Notes: generated from the sequence alone by a model not told the origin. A stretch of DNA of 64,000 nucleotides from Pedobacter sp. W3I1 (GCF_030816015.1 NZ_JAUSXN010000001.1:5146001-5210000), one strand, 5' to 3'; shown: positions 1 through 9,582, numbered from the stretch's first letter. Numbers and translations are program-made.

Positions 1-216
1 TAAACGCTCAGCAACACCTTCAGCATCTTTCTTAATTTTATCTTGTTTAAAAGCAGCTTGCTTTAAGTTTTCAGCTAAAACTTTTTTAGCAGAAGAAGTA
101 GCTAATGCGCCAAATCCTTGAGGGATTAAATAGTTACGGCCATAACCTGGCTTTACTGTAACTACATCATCTTTTTCACCAAGGCCTTTAATATCTTGTT
201 TTAAAATAATTTCCAT
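1..216 (-). CDS. rplI: 50S ribosomal protein L9 (N-terminal part, runs off the window)
   Basis: Structural protein of the large ribosomal subunit that binds 23S rRNA. The 72 visible codons give the conserved N-terminal L9 domain, starting MEIILKQDIKGLGEK and continuing with GYGRNYLIPQGFG, followed by the beginning of the long connecting helix. The family is usually about 150 residues, so roughly half the gene lies beyond the left edge. The start ATG lies 12 bases after the rpsR stop, so it is the last visible gene of the rpsF-rpsR-rplI operon. Identification is by direct recognition of the N-terminal motif. Confidence 0.95.
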   Translation of the reverse strand, partial: MEIILKQDIKGLGEKDDVVTVKPGYGRNYLIPQGFGALATSSAKKVLAENLKQAAFKQDKIKKDAEGVAERL

Positions 217-228
217 ATCTCTAGCCTC

Positions 229-492
229 CTATTTTAATTGATCAGCAACGAAAGGTAACAAACCGATGTGACGGGCACGTTTAACTGCCTGAGCCACTTT
301 ACGTTGGAATTTTAACGAAGTACCAGTTAAACGGCGTGGTAATAATTTACCTTGATCGTTAATAAATTTCAACAAGAAATTTGCATCCTTGTAATCGATG
401 TATTTAATTCCGTTTTTCTTGAAACGGCAATATTTTTTACGGTTATCCTCTACTTTAGGGGCAGTTACGTATTGTATTTGTTCTCTTGCCAT
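229..492 (-). CDS. rpsR: 30S ribosomal protein S18
   Basis: Small-subunit protein that pairs with S6 on the 16S rRNA platform. It is 87 residues long, the usual size. It has the S18 signature around YCRFKKNGIKYIDYKD, then the basic C-terminal segment with RRLTGTSLKFQRKVAQAVKR. The start codon shares its A with the rpsF stop (TAATG), which indicates translational coupling. Gene order rpsF-rpsR-rplI is the standard bacterial arrangement. Confidence 0.97.
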   Translation of the reverse strand: MAREQIQYVTAPKVEDNRKKYCRFKKNGIKYIDYKDANFLLKFINDQGKLLPRRLTGTSLKFQRKVAQAVKRARHIGLLPFVADQLK

Positions 493-848
493 TACGCTGC
501 AACCTCCTTAGTTTTTTTGTTAAAAGCACCACTACGCTTTTTCTCATTGTAAGCAACAGCGTGTTTGTCTAAACGGATAGTTAAGAAACGCAACACACGC
601 TCATCGCGTTTTAATTCAAGCTCTAATTTTGCGATCAAATCACCTGAAGATTTGTATTCAGTTAAGTTGAAGAATCCGTTTGATTTTTTCTCAATTGGAT
701 ACGCTAATTTTCTCAAACCCCAATTATCTTCCTGGATAATTTCGGCTCCGTTATCAACAAGGATTGCTTTATATTTGGCTAATGCCTCTTTAGCAACTTC
801 TTCTGATAACAAAGGGGTTAGAACGATAACAGTTTCGTACTGATTCAT
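492..848 (-). CDS. rpsF: 30S ribosomal protein S6
   Basis: Small-subunit protein that forms a heterodimer with S18. The 118 residues begin MNQYETVIVLTPLLSEE and contain the S6 core around NWGLRKLAYPIEKKSNGFFNL. The C-terminal extension is Lys- and Ala-rich, as often seen in Bacteroidota. It is the first gene of the operon and is preceded by a perfect Bacteroidota promoter at 900-930. Its stop overlaps the rpsR start. Confidence 0.97.
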   Translation of the reverse strand: MNQYETVIVLTPLLSEEVAKEALAKYKAILVDNGAEIIQEDNWGLRKLAYPIEKKSNGFFNLTEYKSSGDLIAKLELELKRDERVLRFLTIRLDKHAVAYNEKKRSGAFNKKTKEVAA

Positions 849-899
849 TGTTATAAATTATGTTTTTAATTTTTAATCCCGAGGTATATTACGGGGATG

Positions 900-930
900 C
901 AAAAGTAACAATATATTTCTTAAAATCAAA
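900..930 (-). promoter_or_regulatory. Bacteroidota-type promoter of the rpsF operon
   Basis: On the minus strand the sequence reads TTTG, exactly 19 bases, then TACTTTTG. This is a perfect match to the Bacteroidota housekeeping consensus TTTG-N19-TAnnTTTG. The -7 element ends about 50 bases before the rpsF start. Confidence 0.85.
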
Positions 931-1043
931 GGATTAATCAGAAAAAAGCGCAATACCAATCAACTAATACAGAAACATTGGCACAAAGGAAATATCTTCC
1001 TCATTTCAGCGCAAATAAACTACTTTTAACAAGAGCTATAAAC

Positions 1044-1076
1044 AAAAAAGGAGACTATCTATCAAGACAATCTCCC
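1044..1076 (-). terminator. Rho-independent terminator of the secreted-protein gene
   Basis: On the minus strand a GGAGATT / AGTCTCC stem (one G-U pair) is followed by six T residues. It lies about 20 bases after the stop of the gene ending at 1098. Confidence 0.7.
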
Positions 1077-1097
1077 ATATCAATTAGCTGTAAATGT

Positions 1098-1691
1098 TTA
1101 ATACGTTCCTATCGTTTTAACAAAACTCTCTTCTTTGTACTTCACCACAAAGGTTAATTCTTTAGAATCTGTTTTACCGATATTGAATTTTTTTACCAGT
1201 TGCGATTTATCTTTGAATACCTCATTATAAACCTCATCATTGTATTCGTTATAAACTTTAACTTCTACCGGACTATTCTCCAGGTTTTCAAGGTTAAGTG
1301 TAATTACCTGATCTTTTTTAGTATAAACAGGTTTAAATATGTTAGAAACTTTTGGCTCTGAAACAAGGGCCTCACCATCTTTGATGGTTACTGTATATTT
1401 AGCCAGTTTTAATTCAGATTCAACTTTAAGCACGTAGTTTCCATCAGGAAGTGCGTTTAAATCATAAACCTTGCTTGAGAAAGCTGAAGCATGGATATTT
1501 TCTTCAAATAAAACTTCCTCATCTGCACCGATCAGTGACAGATTAACGTTTTCTGCTTTATCTACAGAAAAACGGATAAACTTTTCTTTTTCGCCTTTTA
1601 CTTTTAAAGTAAAATTATCATCGTTAGCGTGTACACCCGTAGCAGTAAAAAGTGAGGCTGCTATTAAACCGATTTTTAAGAACTTTTTCAT
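1098..1691 (-). CDS. Secreted protein of unknown function
   Basis: A 197-residue protein with a clear Sec signal peptide (MKKFLKIGLIAASLFTATGVHA, cleavage probably after the second alanine of the AxA site). The mature part is rich in Lys, Glu and Val and looks all-beta, with alternating hydrophobic residues and repeats of an xNLxNLENxPVEVKVYNE style, suggesting Ig-like sandwich domains. No catalytic motif is visible. A TTG two codons upstream is also in frame, but the ATG at 1691 starts directly at the signal peptide and is preferred. It is monocistronic, with its own terminator. I do not recognise the family beyond a typical Sphingobacteriaceae periplasmic or secreted hypothetical protein. 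Confidence 0.75.
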   Translation of the reverse strand: MKKFLKIGLIAASLFTATGVHANDDNFTLKVKGEKEKFIRFSVDKAENVNLSLIGADEEVLFEENIHASAFSSKVYDLNALPDGNYVLKVESELKLAKYTVTIKDGEALVSEPKVSNIFKPVYTKKDQVITLNLENLENSPVEVKVYNEYNDEVYNEVFKDKSQLVKKFNIGKTDSKELTFVVKYKEESFVKTIGTY

Positions 1692-1873
1692 AACCAATAT
1701 TTTTAAAGAGTTAATAATTATATGACACCACTAAGGTATGGAGCTATCTGAAAGATAGATGATTGCATATTTTCCGATATCTATGCTATATTACCCCAGT
1801 TTGACTGTTATTTTAATAAAACCTATAATAAAGCATATTTTTTATGTATTTTAGAACAATAATTTAGCAAAAC

Positions 1874-2737
1874 ATGAAGCCAAGTTTTGAGGTTGTTGAA
1901 CCTTCTTTCGGAAGTTCATTTTATTATTCGAAATATGTAGAGAACGCCAATAATATGGCGCACCTTTGGCATTACCACCCTGAAATTGAAATGGTATTTG
2001 TTAATGGCGGAGCTGGAAAAAGGCAAATTGGCAGTCACGTTTCCTATTACACCGAAGGCGATTTGATCCTGATCGGCAGCAATCTCCCCCATTGCGGCTT
2101 TACCGATACCAATACCGGCAACAAAAATGAAACCGTTATCCAGATGAAGCCCGATTTTTTGGGCAGCACTTTTTTAGGTCTGCAGGAGATCAGAGGGATA
2201 CAAGAATTGTTCGATAAATCGAAGGCCGGAATTGCCTTTGGCCGTGAAACGATGCAGATGGTTGGCGACAGGATAGAAATGATGGACGATCAGCCGCCTT
2301 TTGAAAGACTTTTAACTTTACTCAGCGTATTAAAGGAATTGGAACATGCGAAAGATTATAAAATCTTAAATGCCGACGGATTTTCGATGGAAATGCAGGT
2401 ACAGGATAATGACCGCATTAATATGATTTTTAACTATGTGAAAGATCACTTCCAGGAGCAGATTAGCTTACAATATATCGCGGAAATGTCGAGTATGACT
2501 GTTCCCTCATTTTGCCGTTATTTCAAAAAAATCACCAAGAAAACATTTACACATTTCGTAAACGAATACCGCGTAGTGCACGCGTCAAAACTTTTAGCCG
2601 AAAAACCGACCAGCATTGCCAATATTTCTTACGAAAGCGGTTTTAACAACTTTAGCCACTTTAATAAATTGTTTAAAGAGTTTACAGGCAAAAGTGCTTC
2701 AGAATACAGGCACGAACTTAAATCGGTAATTAAGTAG
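1874..2737 (+). CDS. AraC-family transcriptional regulator with N-terminal cupin domain
   Basis: A 287-residue one-component regulator. The N-terminal half is a cupin-like sensor (HLWHYHPEIEMVFVNGG and the EGDLILIGSNLPH motif near residue 65). The C-terminal hundred residues form the double helix-turn-helix of the AraC family (ISLQYIAEMSSMTVPSFCRYFKK, then the second helix ending FNNFSHFNKLFKEFTGKSASEYR). Sugar-responsive AraC proteins of this layout usually control an adjacent catabolic gene, but the neighbours here give no clear substrate. The ATG at 1874 is the first in frame and immediately precedes the cupin domain. It appears to be a single-gene unit. Confidence 0.9.
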   Translation: MKPSFEVVEPSFGSSFYYSKYVENANNMAHLWHYHPEIEMVFVNGGAGKRQIGSHVSYYTEGDLILIGSNLPHCGFTDTNTGNKNETVIQMKPDFLGSTFLGLQEIRGIQELFDKSKAGIAFGRETMQMVGDRIEMMDDQPPFERLLTLLSVLKELEHAKDYKILNADGFSMEMQVQDNDRINMIFNYVKDHFQEQISLQYIAEMSSMTVPSFCRYFKKITKKTFTHFVNEYRVVHASKLLAEKPTSIANISYESGFNNFSHFNKLFKEFTGKSASEYRHELKSVIK

Positions 2738-2813
2738 TTTACAACGCTTATTTAACAGAATTTAACAGGCGATAATCCGTTTTTTAGTTATAATTGCTTT
2801 ATAATCTAAAAAC

Positions 2814-5117
2814 ATGAAAAACAGCTCTCTCTATCAAAAAATTGTACTAGCCTTTTTTCTATCAATAGTTACAATAGGCCTGCACGCGCAAAAAACAATA
2901 ACCAATCCCTTGATTGGTTTTAACAGCGCCTCATCAACCCTAAAAATTACAAAAATAGTCAATTCAGATACGGCTACTGTATTATGGTTTACCACTACAC
3001 ATCCCGCCGGGCAATGGATCAGAATTCCAAAGGATACTTATGTTCAAGACAACACGAGTACTACTAAATACTATATCAGGAAAGCCGTTGGCATCCCACT
3101 GGCAGAACAGTATTTTATGCCATCAGGTGGTACAGTATCCTATCAGCTCATTTTCCCAAAAGTAAATGCAAAAGCCACAAGCATTGATTATGGAGAAGAA
3201 GGCGACAATGCATGGAAGATTTACGACATCGCCCTGCAGAAAAGCAAAAATTTACTTCCAAACTTTATCTATACAAGCTGGTATAATAAACAAAATAGTA
3301 ATCTCGAAGTTGCTTTTTTCAATAAAGAAGTAGTTTACAACAATAAAATTTGGTGGTATAAAAATATCGTTAAAAAAACCAACAGCGATAACACCACTAT
3401 ATCTATTACCAACGGAAAAGAAACCAAACAGCTTTTAATTAGCGAGCTACAAGGCAACAACATTAACCTTATTATTGACAACAAAACGATTCAGTTAAGC
3501 AAAAATCAGGCTGATTGTAAAAAAATCATCGATAAAAAAACCTATCGACTTCCCATCTTCAAAAACGATAGCGCTATTTTTAGTGGTTACATTAAAAACT
3601 ACAGCCCGAAATTAGCCACAAAAACCTTAATGTTATATGTAGACAATATTATCACTGGAAAACAAGAAAACCAGATCATAGCAATACAGAAGAATGGTTA
3701 TTTCTCAACTAAAGTAGGTATCTATCACCCTGAAAGGGTTTTTCTGAGGTCGGATATATGCAATGAAAATGATATCTATCTGGAACCAGGCAAAGAACTT
3801 TTCATGATTATTGGTGATGAAAACTCAAGGTATATTGGTGAGCTGGCGCGATTAAATGAGGATCTTTCGCTTTTAAATAAAACTAATTTATTCGACTATG
3901 AAGACATGAGAAAGAAAATAGTCGATATGAAGCCGAACGACTATAAAACTTATTTACTGAACCTTCAAAAAACAGAACTTTCCAAATTAGACTCTATCCA
4001 CCAGCTTGGATACCTTTCAGAAAAAGCCTATCAAATCAAAAAGTTAGACATTGTCTTCAGTTATGCCAATCACATTATAGAGTATAACTGGAATTATGAA
4101 TATGCGAATAAAGAGAGTAAAAAACCGGCTGAAAAATATCCCAATGATTATTATAATTTTTTCGATCAAAAAATCATCAATGACGAACTTTCTGTAATCA
4201 GTGGAAATTACAATACCTTTATTAACAGATTTAAATTTTTACCGGGAGTACGACCTGACAGATATAGTTATATCCATAATTATGCTGATATGTTAAATGC
4301 TCTTAAAGCGAGTAATATCGCACTTACAGATTTAGACCAATCTTTCGAAAAATTAATATCATCAGATGGGGCTTCGTTGAAAACAGATAGTGCTGATAAA
4401 CCCACACAAGATGCATGGCTGCAGGAACGTGGTGATTTTATCAAAATCTTCAACACGAAAAATGCTTCAAAATATTACATCAAATTAATCGATTCGGCAT
4501 TTAACATTAACAAAGGCATTTTGATTGATATTATGAACGCCCAAGATATTTCGAGGCCAATGGTTACCGAACTCTCCCCAATCAACGAGAACAATTTGCC
4601 TTATGCCCTATCAGATATTAATAATCAATTTCTAAAAGATTATATCAAACTCCAGAACAACGACACTCAGAAACAGCTCATTGCCAATAAAAAAAATGGG
4701 GGATATTTTGTAAATCCAACACCAAAAGTAGAAGCGGATAAAATTTTAGATAACATTATCGGCAAACATACAGGCAAGGTTATTTTAGTTGATTTTTGGG
4801 CAACATGGTGTGGTCCCTGCCTTAACGGAATTGCAGAAATCAGGCCTTTGAAAGAAGAAATGAAAGATAGCAATGTGGTTTTTATTTACATTACTGATGA
4901 AAGCTCACCGTTGGTTGCCTACCAGAATTTAGTACCCACTATAAAAGGACAACACTATAGGCTAAAAAGTGATGAATGGCGTTATTTAGCTGATAAATTT
5001 AAAATTACAGGCATTCCGCATCAAGTACTGATTAATAAAGAAGGAAAAGTGGTAAACCCAGCTTTGGGATTTATGGATAATGGACAAATTAAAAAATTGT
5101 TAGAAAAACACTTGTAA
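2814..5117 (+). CDS. Secreted TlpA-like thioredoxin-fold protein with large N-terminal region
   Basis: A 767-residue exported protein. Residues 1 to about 25 are a signal peptide ending LHAQ. A long region of unknown fold follows, and from about residue 640 there is a thioredoxin/TlpA domain with VDFWATWCGPC (active cysteines at about residues 666 and 669) and the cis-proline segment ITGIPHQVLI. This is the Bacteroidota design in which a periplasmic or outer-membrane disulfide reductase carries a large variable N-terminal module. Substrate and partner are unknown. The next gene starts 23 bases downstream on the same strand and encodes a secreted metalloprotease-like protein, so the two are probably co-transcribed. 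Confidence 0.85.
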   Translation: MKNSSLYQKIVLAFFLSIVTIGLHAQKTITNPLIGFNSASSTLKITKIVNSDTATVLWFTTTHPAGQWIRIPKDTYVQDNTSTTKYYIRKAVGIPLAEQYFMPSGGTVSYQLIFPKVNAKATSIDYGEEGDNAWKIYDIALQKSKNLLPNFIYTSWYNKQNSNLEVAFFNKEVVYNNKIWWYKNIVKKTNSDNTTISITNGKETKQLLISELQGNNINLIIDNKTIQLSKNQADCKKIIDKKTYRLPIFKNDSAIFSGYIKNYSPKLATKTLMLYVDNIITGKQENQIIAIQKNGYFSTKVGIYHPERVFLRSDICNENDIYLEPGKELFMIIGDENSRYIGELARLNEDLSLLNKTNLFDYEDMRKKIVDMKPNDYKTYLLNLQKTELSKLDSIHQLGYLSEKAYQIKKLDIVFSYANHIIEYNWNYEYANKESKKPAEKYPNDYYNFFDQKIINDELSVISGNYNTFINRFKFLPGVRPDRYSYIHNYADMLNALKASNIALTDLDQSFEKLISSDGASLKTDSADKPTQDAWLQERGDFIKIFNTKNASKYYIKLIDSAFNINKGILIDIMNAQDISRPMVTELSPINENNLPYALSDINNQFLKDYIKLQNNDTQKQLIANKKNGGYFVNPTPKVEADKILDNIIGKHTGKVILVDFWATWCGPCLNGIAEIRPLKEEMKDSNVVFIYITDESSPLVAYQNLVPTIKGQHYRLKSDEWRYLADKFKITGIPHQVLINKEGKVVNPALGFMDNGQIKKLLEKHL

Positions 5118-5140
5118 CAGAGAGGTTTAAAACAACAAAC

Positions 5141-5899
5141 ATGAACAAATTTCTGCTACTTATAATAGCAAGCCTCATCAGCCTATCCCTTTATGCCCAA
5201 TATGTTGAGATCAATCTCGTAAACTGCAAAATAAGTGAAACCGAGCAGAAGAAGATAGAGAAACTGATTGCTTACGAGCGTATGTTTTGCAATGAAATTT
5301 TTGAAACCAGAGAGAACATTACTGCCCCGGTAAAAATAAACCTGTATGGAAAAAGTAAAGATTATCGAGTGGTGCAAAAAACATATGGTGCACCGATAAA
5401 TAGTGCCGGATTTTACATTGCCGCCATTAACGAAGCCTTTGTATACAAGAGCAGCGATTTCATTTCAGTAGCGCTCCATGAGGCCAGTCATAGTATTTTT
5501 CAGTTTAATTTTAAAAAATCACCCAAATGGCTTAATGAAGGGCTTGCAGAGTTTTTCGAAACATTAGATTTTGACAGTGAGGGGAATTTATACTCCTATC
5601 CACAAAGTGGTAGAATTAAGAGTATAAAAGCAGGAATAGATTCAAAAGACACCGAAAGGTTAAAAAATTTCTTTAAAATATACAGCGGTTCATTTTACGG
5701 GCATGGAGTAGACGACAACTACAACACGGCCTACAGTGTGATCTACTTTTTTATAAAATCCAAAAGAACAGACCTGCTTAAAAAAATAATAAAACTAAAT
5801 ACGCAGGGTTACGATACTGAAAAAGCGATTGAACTGACTTTTGGCAGCTTTGACTCGTTTGAAGAAAGATATAAGCTATTTTACAACCTGCATCATTAA
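5141..5899 (+). CDS. Secreted gluzincin-like metalloprotease (HExxH), unassigned family
   Basis: A 252-residue protein with a signal peptide ending LYAQ (residue 20). It carries a zinc-binding HEASH motif at residues 113-117, followed 16 residues later by WLNEGLAEFFE, which supplies the third Glu ligand as in gluzincins of the peptidase MA type. The catalytic residues are intact, so an active periplasmic or surface peptidase is plausible. It lies 23 bases after the TlpA-like gene, and its stop overlaps the convergent gene by four bases. The substrate is not evident. The zinc motif is directly visible; protease activity is inferred. Confidence 0.75.
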   Translation: MNKFLLLIIASLISLSLYAQYVEINLVNCKISETEQKKIEKLIAYERMFCNEIFETRENITAPVKINLYGKSKDYRVVQKTYGAPINSAGFYIAAINEAFVYKSSDFISVALHEASHSIFQFNFKKSPKWLNEGLAEFFETLDFDSEGNLYSYPQSGRIKSIKAGIDSKDTERLKNFFKIYSGSFYGHGVDDNYNTAYSVIYFFIKSKRTDLLKKIIKLNTQGYDTEKAIELTFGSFDSFEERYKLFYNLHH

Positions 5900-6642
5900 T
5901 ATTGCTTAACTTTTATACGATAGTTACCTTTATAATATTCTTTCATTTTAATTACCTCTTTTGATTTCTCGGTTAGCCAGAAAATAGCATAACTGTCTTT
6001 GCTGTAATTAATTTTAAGCAGCCAACACGTAGTTGTTATATCTGCATTCAATTTCAAATTATCCTTGCCGATCACTTCATAACGATGATAGGTAGCTGAT
6101 TTTTCGTTGGGATCAAAAAAGGAAATATCAAATTGCTGTCCAACCTTTTTAATTGGCAATAATGGATAGGTTTCTAAATCCTGCTCCCACGAAATGATTG
6201 GAATATCCAATTTAACCCGACCCTTTTTGATTGCATCATTATTTTTCACTGTATCAGCAGGCTGCATGAAGCCATTTTTATAATCGTAAGCAAAAATGCC
6301 TCTGCGTTTATAACTGGCATAATGATAAATTGGAGACATTGTTTTTCGATCACAAATATTCGTTATTGTGGCGAAAAGAGAATCGTTGTGAAGCCATTTC
6401 CAACCAAATTCTACAACTTCATTTTTATCTCTTATTTTAAAAGCGACTGTTCTTTCCCATATATCTCCAATAGTCCGTTTCGTTTCAAGAGAATCAGTCA
6501 TATAAACCAGGTAAGTGTTTTTTCCCTCTTTCAGATTGCTCATCACCAGTTTATGGTTTTGTGCATTTATAGTATCAACCTGTGCCATCGAAGTGCCTGC
6601 AAAAGACAACAATATCGCGTTAATAAAAATTAATATCCTCAT
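5896..6642 (-). CDS. Secreted protein of unknown function
   Basis: A 248-residue protein with an N-terminal signal peptide (MRILIFINAILLSFAGTSMAQ). The mature part is beta-rich with many aromatic residues and no recognisable catalytic motif. It overlaps the tail of the convergent metalloprotease-like gene by four bases, so both stops share sequence. It appears to be transcribed alone. No family assignment is possible from the sequence alone. Confidence 0.7.
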   Translation of the reverse strand: MRILIFINAILLSFAGTSMAQVDTINAQNHKLVMSNLKEGKNTYLVYMTDSLETKRTIGDIWERTVAFKIRDKNEVVEFGWKWLHNDSLFATITNICDRKTMSPIYHYASYKRRGIFAYDYKNGFMQPADTVKNNDAIKKGRVKLDIPIISWEQDLETYPLLPIKKVGQQFDISFFDPNEKSATYHRYEVIGKDNLKLNADITTTCWLLKINYSKDSYAIFWLTEKSKEVIKMKEYYKGNYRIKVKQY

Positions 6643-6778
6643 TTATAAAACTTTATGATTAGATCAAATTCCTTAATAAATGTTACATGATCTTATACAA
6701 ATCGTTTTTGTATTTCAACTTTTCCACATTCCAACTTTTCAATCTTACAACACCTAAATTTTTCCTATTTTCGTGCCG

Positions 6779-8602
6779 ATGGAAAATTTTATCGTTTCTG
6801 CCCGTAAATACCGCCCAGCCACCTTCGAAACCGTTGTTGGCCAGCAGCATATTACAGGTACGTTAAAAAATGCCATTAAAAACAATCAGCTTGCCCAGGC
6901 ATTTCTATTTTGCGGGCCTCGTGGAGTGGGTAAAACAACCTGCGCACGTATCCTGGCAAAAACCATTAACTGCACCAACCTTACAGCAGAAATGGAAGCT
7001 TGTGGCCAATGCGACAACTGCCTTTCTTTCCAGAACGGGCATTCTTTTAATGTTCACGAATTAGATGCCGCTTCAAACAACTCAGTTGATGACATCCGTA
7101 GCTTAATTGAGCAGGTTCGAATACCGCCACAAGCCGGAAAATATAAAATCTATATCATCGATGAGGTTCACATGTTATCGCAAAGTGCATTTAATGCCTT
7201 TTTGAAAACACTGGAAGAACCGCCTTCTTATGCTATTTTTATCCTGGCCACAACCGAGAAACATAAAATCTTGCCAACCATTTTATCGCGTTGCCAGATT
7301 TTTGATTTCAACCGTATCCAGGTAGAAGATATTGCCAGTCACCTATCAACCATTGCACAACGCGAAAATATTGCTTTCGAAAGTGATGGTTTGCACATTA
7401 TTGCCCAAAAGGCAGACGGTGGACTACGTGATGCACTTTCGATGTTCGATCAGATTGCCAGTTATGCAAACAAGAACATTACGTATAAGGCTGTAATCGA
7501 TAACCTTAATATTTTAGATTACGATTATTTTTTCAAGCTTACCTCTTATTTAACCGCAGCAGAAGTTAGCCAAACCCTGCTCCTGTTCGACGAAATATTA
7601 AATAACGGTTTCGATGGCAATAACTTTATAAATGGCCTTGCTTCACATTTCCGTAATTTATTGGTGGGTAAAGATGCATCAACCATCAAACTGTTAGAAG
7701 TTAGCGAAAACATTAAACAAAAATACCTTGATCAGTGCAGGCAAACAGAATTATCGTTTTTGTTAACGGCATTGAACCTGGCCAATACCTGCGATCTAAA
7801 TTACAAGAATTCTAAAAACCAACGTTTACAGGTAGAGCTGGCGCTGATTAAAATGTGCCATATCCGGTCGGTCGTCAATTTAGCACAACAGCCTTTAAGC
7901 CCTAATAACACAGCAACTGACGTAGATCAGGATAAAAAAAAAACTAATGTCGTAGCCGAACAGGCAGAAACACCAAAGTCAAATACAGAAAGCGAAAATA
8001 CGGCTCAGGCTGTAGCTCCTATTGCTAAAAGTGCTGTTTTACCTCATATTCCTACAGAAGAAAAACCTAAGGAAACCGCTAAGGTTGGTCCGCCACCATC
8101 TGCAACTTCCATCAGCATCAATATTCCAAAAGTAAACGCGGTAAGTACCCTTATCCCTTCATTAAACGATTTGGAACGTGTAGCCCGGGGAGATGATGAT
8201 GACGGACCAAAGAAAGTTACCGGCGATGCACGTGAAGCATTTAGTTATGATCGTTTATTGGAGGTTTGGAGTGCTTTTACGCAAAAACTTAAAGCTACCG
8301 ACAAAATTAACCTCTTCACAATCTTAAATAATTTTGCGCCAACACTTTTAAATCCTGAGCTGATCGAAATTTCGGTAGAGAGTAAAACGCAAGAACATCT
8401 CGTACAACAAGAATCTGTTGAGCTTTTAAACTTCTTACGGAACGAGCTCCGGAACTTTGGTGTTGAGGTAACCTATAAATTAATGGAGCGCAAGATAGAA
8501 AACAGGCTTTACGGCAACCGCGAAAAGTATGATTATCTGGTAAACAAAAATCCAAAGCTTGATGAATTGCGCCGGAGATTTAATTTAGATATCAATCCTT
8601 AG
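6779..8602 (+). CDS. dnaX: DNA polymerase III subunits gamma and tau
   Basis: Clamp-loader ATPase subunit of the replicative polymerase. It starts MENFIVSARKYRPATFETVVGQ, with Walker A GPRGVGKT at residues 46-53. Zinc-site cysteines cluster around residues 65-81 (ACGQCDNC), Walker B is IYIIDEVHML, the SRC motif (ILSRCQIFDF) follows, and a long low-complexity linker leads to a tau-type C-terminal domain. At 607 residues it is full length. A GTG six bases upstream is in frame, but it overlaps a -7-like element (TATTTTCG at 6766-6773), so the ATG at 6779 is preferred. This would give an almost leaderless mRNA. Confidence 0.97.
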   Translation: MENFIVSARKYRPATFETVVGQQHITGTLKNAIKNNQLAQAFLFCGPRGVGKTTCARILAKTINCTNLTAEMEACGQCDNCLSFQNGHSFNVHELDAASNNSVDDIRSLIEQVRIPPQAGKYKIYIIDEVHMLSQSAFNAFLKTLEEPPSYAIFILATTEKHKILPTILSRCQIFDFNRIQVEDIASHLSTIAQRENIAFESDGLHIIAQKADGGLRDALSMFDQIASYANKNITYKAVIDNLNILDYDYFFKLTSYLTAAEVSQTLLLFDEILNNGFDGNNFINGLASHFRNLLVGKDASTIKLLEVSENIKQKYLDQCRQTELSFLLTALNLANTCDLNYKNSKNQRLQVELALIKMCHIRSVVNLAQQPLSPNNTATDVDQDKKKTNVVAEQAETPKSNTESENTAQAVAPIAKSAVLPHIPTEEKPKETAKVGPPPSATSISINIPKVNAVSTLIPSLNDLERVARGDDDDGPKKVTGDAREAFSYDRLLEVWSAFTQKLKATDKINLFTILNNFAPTLLNPELIEISVESKTQEHLVQQESVELLNFLRNELRNFGVEVTYKLMERKIENRLYGNREKYDYLVNKNPKLDELRRRFNLDINP

Positions 8603-8661
8603 TCAGTTTTCATTTCACAGCTTTCAGTTCTCGGTAGGCTAAAACTACAGCCTGGAAACTG
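8603..8661. repeat. Degenerate CAGTTTTCA / CTTTCAGTT-type short repeat
   Basis: The gap between two convergent genes is filled with imperfect repeats of a TCAGTTTTCA / CAGCTTTCAG / CAGTTCTCGG kind. Related low-complexity tracts occur at 37380-37446 and 39551-39606. No gene is visible here. Confidence 0.4.
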
Positions 8662-9072
8662 CTAACTGATCTTAGGCGTATCGTTAACCGGATAACCTTC
8701 TTCATCTAAATCATCACGGTTATCTTCGGGAGTGCGGGCAAGAATTTCATCTTCCGGACTTAGTTTTACACTCTCTCCGTTATCCACGTGCATGCCCAAC
8801 TCTTCCAGATTATCTTCGGCAACTTCTTCATTACGTGCGTATTCATCACCAACATAAGGATTAGCCTCATCGTAAGTCGAATCGTCATCTTTTGCACCTG
8901 CAGCAACCGTTTCATATCCCATCGGGTGGTCGTAATCCTTATCGGTACCTTTTACATCAAACTCGTAACTTTGCTTATTTTCATCATAAGCGAGATTCTC
9001 TTTATTGATTTCGCTATTCTCTGTAGTACTATGTATTTTATCCTGCGATCCTTTATTCTCGTTATTTGCCAT
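8662..9072 (-). CDS. Small acidic, probably disordered protein
   Basis: A 136-residue protein very rich in Asp, Glu and Asn and almost without hydrophobic stretches, so it is probably intrinsically disordered and cytoplasmic. No signal peptide or membrane segment is present. The start is supported by a near-canonical AGGAGA ribosome-binding site about ten bases upstream of the ATG, which is unusual in this AT-rich genome. The sequence resembles short acidic hypothetical proteins of Sphingobacteriaceae. No function can be assigned. Confidence 0.65.
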   Translation of the reverse strand: MANNENKGSQDKIHSTTENSEINKENLAYDENKQSYEFDVKGTDKDYDHPMGYETVAAGAKDDDSTYDEANPYVGDEYARNEEVAEDNLEELGMHVDNGESVKLSPEDEILARTPEDNRDDLDEEGYPVNDTPKIS

Positions 9073-9547
9073 GATATGGGTCTCCTATAATTTATATGAA
9101 GATAACAAACTGATACGGATAAGGTTTGTTTTGGTGATAGAATATTACTATTATTTGGGCGTGCCCCCAACACTATTAAGTTAAGGAAAAAACAAAAAAC
9201 ATTTCCCTTATTAATTAGAAAAGCAGTGGCAGAAGCTTTTGGGTTATAATAGTCCCGCTCCCGCTTCTGCCGATTGAAAATATCGGCATCCCGCTTTGAT
9301 CGGGTTTAGGTAGCTCATACAGTACTACTATCGGATGTAAAATAAACACCTGCCCGTTGCAGGCGGGCGACCGACAGCGTTATCCCGATTTATTAATATT
9401 ATTATTTCAACGTTATTTTTATCGGGATTAAGCAAAGGACGGGCTGGCAGAACCTAAGCAGCACAGGCATTGCTTTCCAAAAACAAAAAATAGTAAAAAT
9501 GGAACAATCTTTATTGGCCACCCATATTGGTTTAAAACTATTCTTCA
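9073..9547. repeat. Intergenic region with degenerate GC-rich palindromic repeat
   Basis: No gene is seen in this 475-base stretch. From about 9240 to 9480 it holds GC-rich short inverted repeats (GCCGAT...ATCGGC; CCCGCTTTGATCGGG; GCCCGTTGCAGGCGGGC) unlike the AT-rich surroundings. It ends with the 15-mer ATTGCTTTCCAAAAA (9469-9483), which recurs in the other icd flank at 12230-12244. This looks like a decayed dispersed repeat element. Confidence 0.5.
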
Positions 9548-9582
9548 TAAAAAAAGCGTCCCGATTTTTATATCAGGACGCC
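9548..9582 (-). terminator. Terminator of icd
   Basis: On the minus strand the stem GCGTCCTGAT / ATCGGGACGC (one G-U pair) has an AT-rich loop and is followed by seven T residues. It lies about 70 bases after the icd stop. Confidence 0.85.
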
